Shown piece by piece: positions 23,197 to 35,109 of a DNA stretch of 64,000 nt (positions within the stretch are counted from its first letter, which is position 1; every line of letters starts with the position of its first letter). The DNA is from Acanthopleura granulata. Its lineage: Eukaryota > Mollusca > Polyplacophora > Chitonida > Chitonidae. The stretch is taken from positions 38,622,146-38,686,145 of the forward strand of contig JABBOT010000080.1 in assembly GCA_016165875.1 (NCBI GenBank), written 5' to 3'. The position numbers and the translations under genes are program-made. The notes beneath the pieces are model-generated. The model saw only the letters and a program-made list of their open reading frames with translations. It did no database searches and was not told the origin of the DNA.

Positions 23197-23348
23197 TATT
23201 GCACAGTGAAAGCTGCTTACCATAAAGATTTTTCTCGTGAAAGGTGGAAATGGTAATCAACTCGACGTTTCGCGTCTGGTGGGTAATCATTTCCACCTCT
23301 CACTCGAACAATATTTATGGTATTCAACCTTCACCGTGCAATATCATA
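23197..23348. repeat. Imperfect hairpin / fold-back element
   Basis: The outer arms ATATTGCACAGTGAA and TTCACCGTGCAATAT pair, and inner stretches (CATAAAGATTTTTCTCGTGA with TCGAACAATATTTATGG; GGTGGAAATG with CATTTCCACC) pair as well. This makes a roughly 150-bp long stem typical of fold-back MITEs. Confidence 0.8.
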
Positions 23349-23479
23349 TATATTCTAACTGTTCATGTAACTGTTTAAGGAGTAACAGCTTTAGTCCCCT
23401 TATCTCTATGGCTTAAGCGTTAGGCAAAAGAAAAAAAAAACAAATGCCAGTGATGTTAAATGCAATCTTTCATACGTCA

Positions 23480-23800
23480 CTGACATCACTCAAATACTTT
23501 CGATTTTTGGGAGCAAAGGTTTCCCGTCTATCTGGAGCCCTGTCAAAGTTTTGCCAACAACACAAAACAGTCGACAACTATGGCCATTGCAAATACCATT
23601 CCCAATCGGCCATCGACATGCTATTAGCTGGACATCAGAGCCTGAATAAAATAGCTTCCTAGTATTGGCTTCCTTAATGAGGTCTTATACCTCGGCAAGC
23701 GCAAAGTCGGCTACATTCCATAACAGCCGTCTATATTAAATATAAAAATCGAGATTCATTCGTCTGTACAGTTGCTTTGGCTGGCTTTCAAATGTGGCCA
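23480..23800 (-). pseudogene. Array block A, partial copy at 23.5-23.8 kb
   Basis: The minus strand keeps MVFAMAIVVDCFVLLAKL before a stop. Only the second half of block A is present, after the inserted repeats at 22.7-23.45 kb. Confidence 0.4.
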
Positions 23801-25016
23801 TGAAAGACGTAGTCGCTCTCAGGACAAATAGAAATAGACTGTCCTGATTCGATGAATAATATTTACAATCATCTTGATTTCTTTAACCCACTCCAAGGGC
23901 TGTTGATCGTTTTTCAGTTCCGCCTTTTACGTGTTTTGAGTCATGTCTATCGGTTGAAGTTTGCACGCCCCAGCATTTGCATAATGTTCTTTTCCCTAAT
24001 TCATCATTGAGAATCCTGACCAGGATTTAGTCATTGCCAGGTTGAGCTTGATAACTGTAGTTTAATGAATAACGCGATAGCTGCACTTCACAAACTGTTA
24101 GATAAACAAAATGCGAGGTCGATGATTTGTGCGAGTTTATTAATCAATAATAGCGGTACATATTACTTGTAAGTAATCAAATATCAATGTTTTATACAAA
24201 GACAGCTAACATAACCTCGGCTTTTGTAGTACAATGGACAATTTTCTGAGAATGTTCGTCATAGAATATATTAGACTTAATATCGTTTCGGTGTAGTATT
24301 TCACACAATCCCCTTTTTCACAACAGAAATGAGGTAATGGTGCATTTGCCCAAGAAACCAGTAGTTGAGCTAGTATGGATTGAGTCACCAACAGAACTGA
24401 TGTCTGACCGCCTTCTTGACTCCATGTATTAACCCGACCTAGCCAGCACATAAGGTTTGGGGCACAATCACATCAACTGTGGACGAGGTTAGATAAGATA
24501 TAATCAGTCATTTGTACTCACATCATGCAAGATAAATTTCGGTATTGGCAAATAGTATGATTTTTTCAAACAAAAAAGCTTACCTATAGCTCTCACAGAT
24601 AATGTAATCAGTTATATATAAGTCAGGCTCGGTCACTGGACACTGTTTCTTTAAACATGGAGTTCACTTATTCGTTATATCAGTGTCCACATTCAGTTCC
24701 TCTCTTCTAGGTACTCGGGACGGAACAGGGGTTGTTTTACTAGGTGAAAAAATACCGTTGTTTGATTTTTTAATGGGAGATTCGGTATCTAAAACATCGA
24801 TAACACACTCTCTAAAACTACTGTTCACATTATTGTGGCAAAAATGCACAAACTTTTTGTGACCCAGTAATACACTTTGTGTAATTTGTGTAATACATCC
24901 ACAATGACGTGTGTATCAGTGATACACAATTTATGTACCACTAGCACACAGGCATTCTGGACGCACAAATTTCTACTCTGATTTTCAGAGTATAACACGC
25001 TTTATCTATCGTCTGA

Positions 25017-25021
25017 TGTAT

Positions 25022-25056
<35 letters not shown>

Positions 25057-25288
25057 TTTGATTGGTGTTTTACGCCGTATTCAAGAATATTTCACTTATA
25101 CGAAGGCCGCAAGCATTATGGTGGGAGGTAATAGGGCAGAGCCCAACGGAAAGCCCAGGTTGCTGGCGGACCCTCCTAGGTTCGGCCGGAGAGGAAGCCA
25201 GCGTGATCTGGACTGGAGCTCATAACGACCGCATTGGTGGCACGCGGTCCAAAATCCACGCTGGCGCGCTAACCTCCTCAACCTCGGA
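25017..25288 (-). repeat. tRNA-derived SINE, reverse, with (TTTA)n tail
   Basis: Begins with the (TTTA)n tail (25018-25060), then ATTGGTGTTTTACGCCGTAT, CATTATGGTGGGAGGTAATA, GGTTGCTGGCGGACC, GGCCGGAGAGGAAGCCAGCG, ACCGCATTGGTGG and a GCGCGCTAACC remnant of the tRNA-like head. The most complete reverse copy. Confidence 0.9.
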
Positions 25289-25642
25289 GCCAAAAGTCTG
25301 ATGTAAGAATACAGCGGAACCTTATGTATTAGAGTGGAATGGGCACCAGAATCGTTGAGAGCTTAGTGCCCTTTCCATGGATTGGACAAAATAATAGAAA
25401 TTTACTAAGCAGCTGTTTAGGTTTCGAATGAGTTCTTTTCCGCGTGATACTACAGCTTTTCAATCTGGTCATACTGCCAACCGCCCGCCCAGTCTGCAGG
25501 CTTACATTCAACGGTTACTGATGCAAAAAATGAATCAGTAACCGATGTAAAATGCTTCCGATAGTAATATATGATCGTGTGCAGCAGATCAACTGATTCC
25601 TATCACTGACTGCTCTCTTTTACTTTAATCTGTTTTCTCTAA

Positions 25643-25763
25643 GTAAGGTCTGCCAGCAACCTGCGGATGGTCGTGGGTTTCCTCCGGTTGTCTCCACCAT
25701 AATGCTGGCCGCCGTCGTCTAAGTGATATATTCTTGACTATCAAATAAGTAAATAAATAAATA
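25643..25763 (+). repeat. 5'-truncated SINE, forward
   Basis: GGTCTGCCAGCAACCTGCGG, TCCACCATAATGCTGGCCGC and the ATATTCTTGACTATCAAATA tail ending in (AAAT)n. The tRNA head is missing. Confidence 0.85.
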
Positions 25764-25799
25764 ATCCTTTTTCTTATTCCAGCGGTCAACAGAAAGATG

Positions 25800-26350
25800 G
25801 TGTTGAAAGAGATAATTTCCTGCTTGTTGCACAGCGTGTTTTTCTAGAATTTTCAGTTTGTCTTGTGTAGAATGAGAGAGATGAAACCTTTGACGACAGA
25901 TGACTGGCTCAGTAATTGTATATGGAGCCGTACCTCCTCCTCGGAGATCATTTTCAAATCCTCCTTCTTTGACAAAATTTATGATCATTTCCCAACACAA
26001 CAACATTCCCAGTGTAACATTTACAGTGAAGAATGTCTTAAGTTGCTTAGTTAATATTTTAATACTTTCTGGATATTTTGGACCAAAGGTTTCATGTCTG
26101 GCTGGTAACAATCCAGACCAAGTTTCGTCAAGAACACAAAACAGTCGGCAACGACTTCAACTTCAGCCATTGCACATACCATTCCAAATCGCCAATCGAC
26201 AGGCTGTTAGCCTGAGCTCAAACCCTGTATGGACTTGCCTGGGTTGTATTGACATTCTTAATGAGAATTTTAACCTCGGCGTGCGCTAAGCCGCATAAAT
26301 GTTACAGTGTACAAAATGCGTCTATCAAAATATGAAAGACTAGATTTGTT
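25800..26350 (-). pseudogene. Array block A, copy at 25.8-26.35 kb
   Basis: The minus strand reads MVCAMAEVEVVADCFVFLTK, then CYQPDMKPLV and, after a stop and frame change, TKQLKTFFTVNVTLGMLLC and FVKEGGFENDL. Related to the 19.4 kb copy. No intact product. Confidence 0.4.
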
Positions 26351-26979
26351 CGTCAGCGCATTGATGTTGGCTCCTTTTCAAATATAGCCCTAATGAAAGA
26401 TGGCACCGTATTCAAACTGAGGGTGAAAGACAAATCGGTTGTCTTGGTACGTTAGGTAATATTTCCAACCCATCCCTATGTCTTGTTGATCAAGTTTCGA
26501 TTCTTTGCTCCTTTTACGTGTTTTGAGTCATCTCAGTTGGTTGAGGTTTGCGTCTCCCCAGAGTAATTAAGCCATTTCCATGATGTTATTCCTAGATTAA
26601 ATATAGAATGTCCTGACCAGGAATAAACGGGGTTCTAGTCAACGCTAAGCTGAACTGAAAACAGCAGACTATTGACTAATGCAATAACTGCATTCCACGT
26701 ATTCGAATCATTCGTTGTGATAATTAGATAAGAAGATGCCAGGTTTGAAAGATCCGTCAGTCAGGAATAGTATTTCTCATATAAAGAGTACTGAAATGAT
26801 GTAGCCTCATTAATGAAAAATAATCATCTTTTGGTCGGAAAATTTTCGCACAAAACGGCGATAATGTATGATTATTTTCTGAGGGTGTATTACAACAAAG
26901 ATTATGATAAATCTTCACTCAGGTCGTGTTTTACGACATGAGTTGTACAGGTTTAGATGCGCTTAACCAAGGAAACCAT

Positions 26980-27165
26980 TATGCCACCATTTCTCTTGAG
27001 TTAGTGTTGATTGACTCACCTATGACATTTGTGTTGTCCTTCAGTCGTTATATGACGAAGTTCTTGTCAGTATATATTAGCTCGGTTGTCAGTGGCAGCA
27101 CATAAGGTTCCGCACACAATCACGGTGACAGTGGTCAAGGGTAGATAAGATATAACTGTTCTATA
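26980..27165 (-). pseudogene. Second conserved block of the array, decayed
   Basis: Minus-strand frames near LCAATDNRANI and QELRHIT resemble SCAATDSRANIIRQELRYIT at 18.0-18.2 kb, with related nucleotides at 21.07-21.17 and 24.31-24.50 kb. Two separate protein-like blocks per unit, both on the minus strand, suggest the unit was once a multi-exon gene. Confidence 0.35.
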
Positions 27166-28100
27166 GAGAATATATATATATATATATATACTAAGGACTC
27201 CTGACGTCACATGATTGAAAAATTATTAAGTGCGACACAAGACCTAAGTGTACACACATTCATTATGGTGCAAAATCTGTATGCAAGAGACAGCATAGAT
27301 AGATAGTGAGCAGCTCACTTCGTCAATGCAGATATGGATTATGCTGCCCTATAGGATCCGGTATAAGCGGCTGAATTTATATCGCCCTTCATCACGTTAC
27401 ACAGGGATATGGGAGGATTGTTCCTAACATATGTGCTTCTTCGAGTCTATAAGAAAAGAAAGATGCTTGTCACAGTGTATATCTTAAGGAGCCTTTTAAG
27501 TAGATAGTGGGAAATGAGTGCAGATAAACATATCCAGGCCTTCTCTCTCTCCACGATGAGATGTTTATACTGATTCCCCTGTTTTACACCTCCATTTCAC
27601 ATGGCATCAGGGAATAACAGTTGGATCAGTGGACCAGGTATTATTATTTGTTTTGTGCAGCTTACCTTATGGAATATTATTTGTCCACAGGTTAAAGCTG
27701 ATTCGTGTACTAAAATGTGACCTTGGGGAAAACCATACAGCGGTAGAATGATTTATTTCATAGACGCAAGCTTAACTGATTTGAGAGTTCTAATAATACA
27801 TAAGCCAGCATGGAATTTTGTTTATGACCACAGAGAACCTGTGATACGCGGCCACTGGACACTTTTGCTTGAGTTATTGATATGACACATTTCTTCACTC
27901 AAATTTTTTCCTGGAATCATGGGTTTCACTCATTCTATCCCCACACATGGAAATAACAGACAGTCATAACTCAAGGAATTGTAGGAACTGCAGCACTCTC
28001 AAGTCAATCAAGTCAATTCACTTAGTTAGCATTTAGGGGATTTTAGATTCCTTTTGAGGTGAAATCGTTAGTGTTCTCGTGAGTTAACAGTACACGCATC

Positions 28101-28734
28101 AGTGGGGAACAAATATAAATGGTAATCCTTAACCATACGGCTACATCCGATTGTTGACAACGTTTTCATTGAAGCAGTGTGTTGAAACAATAATGCCTTT
28201 CAGAGTTGTCGCCCTTCGCTCATCGCTGCTTTGGTGGAATAAGAACGCCATAATAAAGCACAGAATTTCAAAAAAAACAACAATACTTTCGAACTGATAT
28301 TGGTCAGAGTTGCCTGTATATTGTTTGTGTAAGAGATGAATTCGAAAAGGTAAAATCAGCGAAATGAGGAAGGAAAAAAAAACGAGAAAGATTGAGTGAA
28401 TAACTTTTGCCTATGAAATGATTCTTAAACGTACATCTTTAAATAAAGTATGTACCATTTAAATGATGGCTTTTTGTGCTGATTCCAAACATGGTCATCA
28501 TTTTTCTCTACAGCGCTTGAACATCAGTCAAATGCATAAATCAACCAGGCAATTGGAAATCTTTCAGCAAGTGGTTTCCTTACAAGAAATTTGACCTTGT
28601 CATATATAATGAAAAAGACACGAGCAGTTATCAAGCATCAAACTATACACCCTTCAATGGTATCTGTTTTTTACTCTTAATGAAAGCGTGGTAAGTAAAT
28701 TCATTTGTGTGGCACAGATGTATTCAGCGTAGTG
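28101..28734. other. Spacer between array and minus-strand exon
   Basis: No repeat or exon identified. It should contain the 3' UTR of the minus-strand exon at 28735, but I saw no minus-strand AATAAA close to the stop. Confidence 0.4.
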
Positions 28735-29266
28735 TCAGAAGATGGAGGCCCGTCGGTTCGGCTTGAGATTGAACCTGTTGGCCTGTTCCGAGGCTCTCAA
28801 GCCGTTTATTTTCGTCAGATTTTCTGCTTTTCGGTGCTTTTTGGAATTAACATCCTCTACTTCACAAGATCGGGATCTGGACAGTCTTTTGCTTAAAGCA
28901 GTTATCTCCCTTCCAGATAATTTCTGATCCCCAGAAAACCGTCGGGCGTCCACAAATGGGGCATTGGCGTTTCCTTTTCCGTTTGTTTTCTTGCGCTTGC
29001 TTGCTTTGAGCTGTATGTCGTCCTGGCACCACACTTTTTTCGGTTTGGAGAGCTCCTCTAGTAAAGCTCCCATTTCGAAAGCTGTGGGGAAAGACGACCT
29101 TCTTGAAGATTTCTCAACCCAGTTGCAGTTTGGTAACATGTCGTGTGCCAAGCCGATGTCAGAACGCCTTCGTCGATACATATCAGCATTCTGGCCTACA
29201 TCTTGGTTTTCCATCCTATATGTTAGTGTGCGGTCCTTCAAGAATCCACTCTCGCTTTGGTATAAT
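28735..29266 (-). CDS. Terminal coding exon of an unrecognised gene
   Basis: The longest plausible coding run outside the two named genes, about 176 codons ending in a stop at 28735-28737. On the minus strand a good acceptor (TTTCTTCTCCGTTCAG, AG at 29268-29267) opens the exon, so it is probably not the whole gene. The product is basic, hydrophilic and likely disordered: RRRRSDIGLAHDMLPNCNWV, EKSSRRSSFPTAFEMGALLE, a Lys/Arg/Asn patch (KASKRKKTNGKGNA) and SKRLSRSRSCEVEDV. The Trp/Leu-containing island DMLPNCNWV could be a short functional motif. No family recognised and no upstream exon found. The required incoming phase is two bases. Confidence 0.5.
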
Positions 29267-30470
29267 CTGAACGGAGAAGAAATACCATACGTCAGATTAA
29301 CCTTTACACTCGTAAGAGACGAATCATATGTATAAATTTACTCTATTTGGAATAAAGCTGTAAAGCTGCAGGTATGCACTCACACAAGCATCTCAAATCC
29401 TGTAGAAGTTCTAAAATTAATTATTTATTTTTTTCATTTTATTATGATTTTACGGCTTACTCGATTTTCCTTTATCAACAAACGATGGCGAACAGTTTAT
29501 GGATGGAGGACATGTCCGGATTAAACCACCAACCACTGGCAAGTTCTACTGGTGAATTTTACCACATGTGATGGCTGTCCTAGTGGCAAAAGGCGAACAG
29601 TTTCCAGCGAAGTTTATGTAAGGACACACAAGAAAGCGCATATTCATTTTGCCATGCTAGACACTGCGTGTATCGTTACGTGTTTATAACTCCGTTTTCT
29701 GCTTCGATCAAACGGCTGTGCGAATCCACCTCAGTCTGAATTTGAAAAGCCGTCATCGTTATCCAATCAGATACTTGATTGCTCGGGTTTGCAAAGAATT
29801 TATGCACGTTGTAAATTTCATACGTCAGTGTGAGTCAAATGTACCGAAAGCTCTTAAACACGTGCTGGGCGAACATTAGGAGTTAACCAAGCCAAGAAGA
29901 TAGAATAGATCACGCTATGTTAATTCTATGTTAAGTTGAGGTGTTAATTCTGAGTACATAGGCTGGGATAAGTCTGGCCGTCTCGCTCTGGTCGTACGTC
30001 TTCGGTCATAGGCTGACTTCTTCATCAAGTGATTTCATCCCATTCTATTTCCATGACTGAATGCTCCAAGAATTATTTTGACGTCACGTCTCAATATTAC
30101 AGCAGGCCAGCATCTATCTGTATATGCCGGTTTTATCCCCATCCTTACAGATGTGGAAAGTTATTTTGTTTCTAAGATTTTACCTGCCATCGGCCGTGTG
30201 AGCGGCCACATTTTGTTTGGTCTTTGTTGTCAGTCGATTAGGGGAACTACCATTCAATTGGATAATATATTTACATTAATATTCATCAGCTACTGATGAG
30301 CTGGAACAAGGCAGAAAGCTATAGGCGAAGCGTCTGGCTTGATAAAATGAAGATCAAGAAAACTTAGCTGATCACTTATTGTCTTCAAGTCCCAGAGCAC
30401 ATTTTCTTCTCTTCCTTTCTCAGATAAAAAGCAGACGGTATATAGTTAAAAAAAGATGATTACCTTATTT
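29267..30470. other. Intron or intergenic region
   Basis: If the exon at 28735-29266 is real, this is its upstream intron. A diverged SINE-like patch (ATTTATTTTTTTC...TTTTACGGCTTACTCGATTT) lies at about 29.41-29.57 kb. Nothing else identified. Confidence 0.4.
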
Positions 30471-30477
30471 AGTACAT

Positions 30478-30930
30478 AATACACAAAAGTCTTAATACTA
30501 TCTATGGATTTAGTGATATCGCTTTGGTGTCCTTTTCGTCCTAATTTGTGAAGAACGCAACAAACGTTTTGATACTGTCAGTAGATTAACTTTTGGTTAC
30601 CGCAACTGATAAATAATGCTCAAAAGTCCCGAAACTGTCAACAGATATAACACTATCCTGGTGTCCTGTTTACTTTAATAGGAGGAAAAAACAACAGAAG
30701 TTCTGATACTGTAAGTAGATGAGTTACCTTAATTGGTGAATAAGGTGCGAAAGTCCTGACAGAGTCAGTATATAGATATGATGATATCCTCTTGACGTTC
30801 TTCTGGTGAACTTAACTGATGAAGAACACACAGAAGTCCTCATATACTGTCTGTAGATTTAATGATATCTCCTTGGTGTCCTTTTGGTTAACGTAATTTG
30901 GTGAATAATGATACTGCAAGTAGATTTGCC
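30478..30930 (+). repeat. Degenerate tandem repeat, unit about 60-85 bp
   Basis: The word GATACTGTCAGTAGATT or close variants recurs at about 30496, 30572, 30638, 30697, 30757, 30843 and 30907. Between copies lies a TTGGTGTCCTTTTGGTTAAC-like word and a GGTGAATAA/GAAGAAC word. Spacing varies, so indels have accumulated. Confidence 0.75.
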
Positions 30931-32103
30931 ATTCTGGTAATGGCAACCGCTGTACAATGGTGCACAGGTAATCAGTTATTTACCGAGAGATGAGTAATAG
31001 TACACCGTTGAATCTTACGTGGCGGATTGCACAGGGCCTATTAGTCGCTAAGAAACATTTACCACGTGACGAGACCAACGACAACCCACAAGTGGCACAC
31101 TTGACTGGCTGTAAATAAAAAATATAACCCTCCTCAAAGGGTAACCTTTGAACTGGTAAACACATCTGGCTATGCTTGCTATTCAGTATACATAATCCAG
31201 CCAGCAGGACCGGTGTCCGGACCTTTTAGATCGTGCGTAACGCGGCCGTAACAGAACTTAAGCACAAATTCGTTGGTTTTCAATATCTATAGCACCCTGT
31301 TCTACAGAACAATTGTTAAGTCATAATTTAAAAATCCAGTGCACCGTTACATAGTTTATTGTTCCAGAAGTTCAGGTTGTGCTATATTTTGTTCCAGGTT
31401 TTAGACAAAGTGTTTAACGCAAGTTTAAAATCCAGTCTAAATTCAAATCAGGATGTGTAATAATTCTCTTAATCTTTGTTCCTATGGAATTCTTTATTCT
31501 GTAGAGAGCATATCAAACTGAAAAATTAACACAAAAAAAGAAAAACAATAGAGTGTAATTTGGAAAGCTGAAACACGTCCTAATATAAACACTTTACAAT
31601 CCTTTCTTTGTGTGTCGTATCTATAACATGTGACTACCACAAAATGTTTGGGGTGATGTGATGTCTGGGCATGATTTATACAGTCCACATTGATTTATTT
31701 TCCCTCAGATATCAGGTGTTCAACCCTCAGACGTTAGGACACTAAATGTGTGTTAAATCGACACTTCAGATATTTAAAGAGCAGATCGAGTGGCAAATGC
31801 TGAGCTTTCAACTGACATAACTTATTTTACCCAACTCACAGGGCACAAATAATTTGCGCACCACATTTTATATGTTACATGTAGAGCCTGTGAATCCCTA
31901 TGAATATGGATTATTGCGCATACAAGCTGGCCAATGGCAAACATGTAACTGTTTCTTTCCACATAATACTCACTTGTAACGAGCTTGAAACTACCTCTTT
32001 CTTGCACAGTATCAAGTTTTGTTTCGGGCTTTGGCACAAAAACAAACAATTACATCTGAACATATATAACCAGAATTAAGGGGTGCGGTTGCTGGTGACA
32101 TGT
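30931..32103. other. Intergenic, no gene seen
   Basis: A minus-strand frame at 31822-32049 ends in a donor-like ACAA|GTGAGT, but an in-frame stop lies just upstream with no acceptor or ATG between, so I do not call an exon. Confidence 0.4.
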
Positions 32104-32478
32104 TTACTTAAAAGAAAAGAACACATTTATACAACCTACACCTTAAATGAAAGAGCTATACAAACTGTGTGGAATACTATTTTTACATTTTTTGAAGGTT
32201 TCGTGAAAGAGACAAACTGTGTTAAACATCGTCATTTCTTTTACAAAATCCACCTATTCGGGACATATAGAAAGTCCCGCCATGTTTTGGGCTTGTGCAT
32301 GGAAAATCCTCCTTTCCTCCTCTTGAATATTCACTGTGCTTAAGGTTTACTCCCGGCATTTAGTTAACGTGCATTTCCCAGTCTCACCTAGATAGGATCG
32401 TACATCGTGATAATCTTGGATTGTAAGTTCTGTTAAAGCCAACTCTAAAAAGGAATGTACTGGAGGGCCACATCATAC

Positions 32479-32736
32479 TTACATGCGTGGCTGTAGGCTG
32501 CCAAAATGTGTCGGAATTGCGATGTTCTGAAGGCAGAGAGCGCTACCTGTCCTTTCACAGGTTTCACCAATTAAAGCCAGAAATCCCGGTTCCCACTCAT
32601 TTGAGCTTGATGCGTGGTCGGTCGAGCTACTGCTCTCTGCCTCACTCCTCAGCGGTTCAAACTGGTAGCCTTGTAAGCCGGAGTTATATTCACTATCATT
32701 AGAACTAGTGCTGGGGTCCCCACTGAAGCGCTCCAT
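32479..32736 (-). pseudogene. Transposon-borne ORF, longer copy
   Basis: 85 codons: MERFSGDPSTSSNDSEYNSG, GLQGYQFEP, a Ser-rich stretch, then EWEPGFLALIGETCERTG and CLQNIAIPTHFGSLQPRM. The second half is antisense to the THAP-like start, so only the first half is likely to be authentic coding sequence. The stop overlaps a donor-like CGCAT|GTAAGT. Confidence 0.4.
32484..32600 (+). pseudogene. THAP-like N-terminus, start codon lost
   Basis: The plus strand gives TCVAVGCQNVSELRC, YLSFHRF and LKPEIP in one frame. The ATG of copy 1 is ATA here. It keeps the SFHRF word better than copy 1, so both descend from a THAP-encoding ancestor. Confidence 0.5.
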
Positions 32737-32995
32737 TACTTTATCTACATGATTTTTGCTTCATATTCAAAGATAGAAGAGCTACTTTGCAAAGCTAAGC
32801 ACGATGACGTAAGCAATCTGTTAAAATGGTGGCCTAAAAAGGCTCCTCAGTCTTGGATATTTAACTAATAAATAGTCAAATAACTAGCACTTCCGCCAGA
32901 AAATTGAGATTTTTTATTTAACCATAAGTAAAGCGCGTTCTTTTATAGTATAGGTTGTATAAATGTTTTCCTTTCTTTGAAAGTAAAGATTAATG

Positions 32996-34980
32996 TTTTG
33001 GTCAATCGCTTTACACTTCTGTCTTGAGCTTAAAATGACACCTATATACCATATAGGAAACCAGTCAGTTTATATATAGCTATGGTCCCAAACAATCACA
33101 GAGCTACTGCGATATGATTAGATACGCAATAGGTATACATATAGTTCATACTTTGATTCAGAAAAGAAAATTAGATTACACCTATATTCAGTGCGATTAG
33201 AGTACTCTCCCCTGTTTTTCATCTCGGGCGAGTATCATTCGTATTTAACTAAAGAAAAGACAACCTGCATGCACTATTATGCCTCCTGCAGGATAACTGT
33301 GTAAATGTCGTAATATATACATAATATATATAGTGACCATGTTCAGTGTTTCATTGCATGTTTCCCATGGATTATATAAATATCCGCAGTGGAATTATAC
33401 AATTATTAGAATTATCATTATTAAGCTAACATTTCTACGTATTAGGCGCTGGTACATATTAGGCGCACTTGAACGATTAGGCGATTTCCGTTTTCCGATT
33501 TCCTGCACCCATGAAACTAATCGCTCTCCGCTCTTCTGTTTCCAAGCCTACCCATTTGGATTGGGTCAGGCTGGTCTCGCCCAAGAAACACAGGCACTGA
33601 CACCGTGCTTAACCTGAACAAATGTTTTTGTCTGTTGAGTGAAGGCAGACATTGCCTTGAATCAAACTTTCATATCCTCGACAACAAGCCGTCAACAGCA
33701 GATACATGTATATCTGCAATCACTCGTTTTTTTAAGGGCATGCTGTCAACAGAGACCTTCAACTCAATACAACTTTACATATCTATGAACAGTAATAACA
33801 AAAAGCGTTGCTACCCGTAATCAGTAAGTGTTTATACAGTTTTTAAAACGATTATTTGATAGATTTGTTTTGATTAAAGGAAAATTACTTGATAATTAGG
33901 AAGGAAATGAATATTGAACAATTTCTCGAATCCTATCCCATGGGTCGTCAAAGCCGCAATATAAGCGTGTGAAATAATATGTGAAGCCCATGCACATCAC
34001 GCGTTTATCGTATTACTGGTGTTTTAACGCTACAGCGACAACAGTGATAAAAGCGTCGTAGGAATACCGTACTTAATGTGATAAAACACGGGCTTTTCTA
34101 ACAGTGTAGCAAAATACCTAAGCTAAATTAAAGTAAATCTATGTATTTCAGATAATAGCAGAAGAGTATCAAACTTTACAAAATTCTGAAAATTTTGGAA
34201 AGTTTTCAACTTTAATTGGTCACCCAGAGCAAACTAAGACGAAAATTAAAAACCATGGGATCGTTTTTACCACAAATGGTAAACTATGTATTTAGACAAA
34301 AGAAAGTTGAAAATTGGCAAAAAATTACAATTTTAAAAAACAACTATTTTATCAACTTTCTTTTTATTTGCGTGAGTATAAGAGTTATAGATAAAGCTTT
34401 CCTTCACCTTTCAGAATGCATATGTATAATCACTACATTCGTTCAATATTTTGGGCTACACAAGACAAATTTAATGTTTGGTCTAGAGCCGAATTCTAGT
34501 TTCCTTACAGAACGCCATATAGGGACGAATTGCTATAGGGCAGACGGACTAATGACGGCCTGTCGATACGGGGTGTTAAAGCTCAAAACAAAGAAACAAG
34601 TAAATAAATAAATGCTGATGTTCAAATAATATAACAAGAAAGAGATCAAAGATTGCAAAAATGTATGCACCCCCCCCCACACCCTTCTCCTCCAGAAAAA
34701 TATATATGAAAAATATAAATATAACATTATCAGCCATTGCACAGTATTAATATATATTCTTATTAAGTTGCAAATGAAAGAAAATTAAAAAAAAAAATAG
34801 ACATTTCACAGAGATATTGTAAGGGTACCACTATCGGAGAGGAAAAATGATAAACAAATGGCTTGTTCAACTCTCAGACATCGATAGGCCTTACACAAGA
34901 TCAAAGAAACACGGAGACGATTGACATATATTTGAACAAAATAGACAAATAGTACATCTGACAATAAAATACAAAACAAA
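32996..34980. other. Intergenic, no gene seen
   Basis: Open frames at 33333-33617 and 34216-34611 are AT-rich with Ile/Phe/Asn/Lys bias and no splice or promoter context. A C-rich run near 34670 and an (ATAA)n-like end at 34600 suggest another small repeat around 34500-34615. Confidence 0.45.
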
Positions 34981-34997
34981 ACAGATAAATACAAAAT

Positions 34998-35025
34998 TAT
35001 ATATATATATATATATAAAATTTTG

Positions 35026-35095
<70 letters not shown>

Positions 35096-35100
35096 TATAT
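34998..35100. repeat. (TA)n microsatellite
   Basis: Almost pure TA dinucleotides with three short breaks. It makes long, meaningless Tyr/Ile open frames on the minus strand. Confidence 0.95.
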
Positions 35101-35109
35101 CCTCGGGAC

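Larger units (their letters stand above)
13150..28100 (-). repeat. Degenerate tandem array, unit about 2.7-2.8 kb
   Basis: Three anchor blocks recur in the same orientation. Block A (TTTCCTGCTTGTTGCACAGC-like start, AGAGATCATTTCC, ACACAAAACAGTCGGCAACG) occurs at about 13.2, 14.7, 19.4, 22.15, 23.5 and 25.8 kb. Block B (GACCAGGAATAAA...TTTTAGTCAACGC) occurs at about 14.23, 17.53, 20.27, 24.03 and 26.62 kb. Block C (GAGCCTGGATAAGCCA...GAGTGCAGATAAACA) occurs at about 18.58, 21.35 and 27.48 kb. The 14.7 kb unit is split by a foreign stretch (about 14.93-16.85 kb), and the 22-25 kb unit carries a partial extra copy and SINEs. Divergence is high, so the array is old. On the minus strand block A has similar but broken reading frames. 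Confidence 0.75.
32104..32995 (-). mobile_element. About 0.9 kb DNA transposon with TIRs, copy 2 (reversed)
   Basis: Same element as 15598-16480 in the opposite orientation. TIRs: TTTACTTAAAAGAAAAGAAC at 32104 and its diverged complement near 32945-32995. The terminal AATAGTCAAATAACTAGCAC/TTCCGCCAGAAAATTGAG block next to one end is shared. Divergence between the copies is moderate, so neither insertion is recent. Confidence 0.75.

Noticed and set aside
25062..25301. Overlapping open frames in a GC-rich stretch
   Set aside because: They are translations of a SINE core, seen also at 13.8, 46.7 and 51.5 kb.
31822..32049. Minus-strand exon ending in ACAA|GTGAGT
   Set aside because: An in-frame stop immediately upstream, with no acceptor or ATG before the frame.
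34216..34611. 131-codon plus-strand open frame
   Set aside because: AT-rich with Phe/Ile/Asn/Lys bias; the C-terminal part runs into an (ATAA)n-like repeat end. Likely chance.
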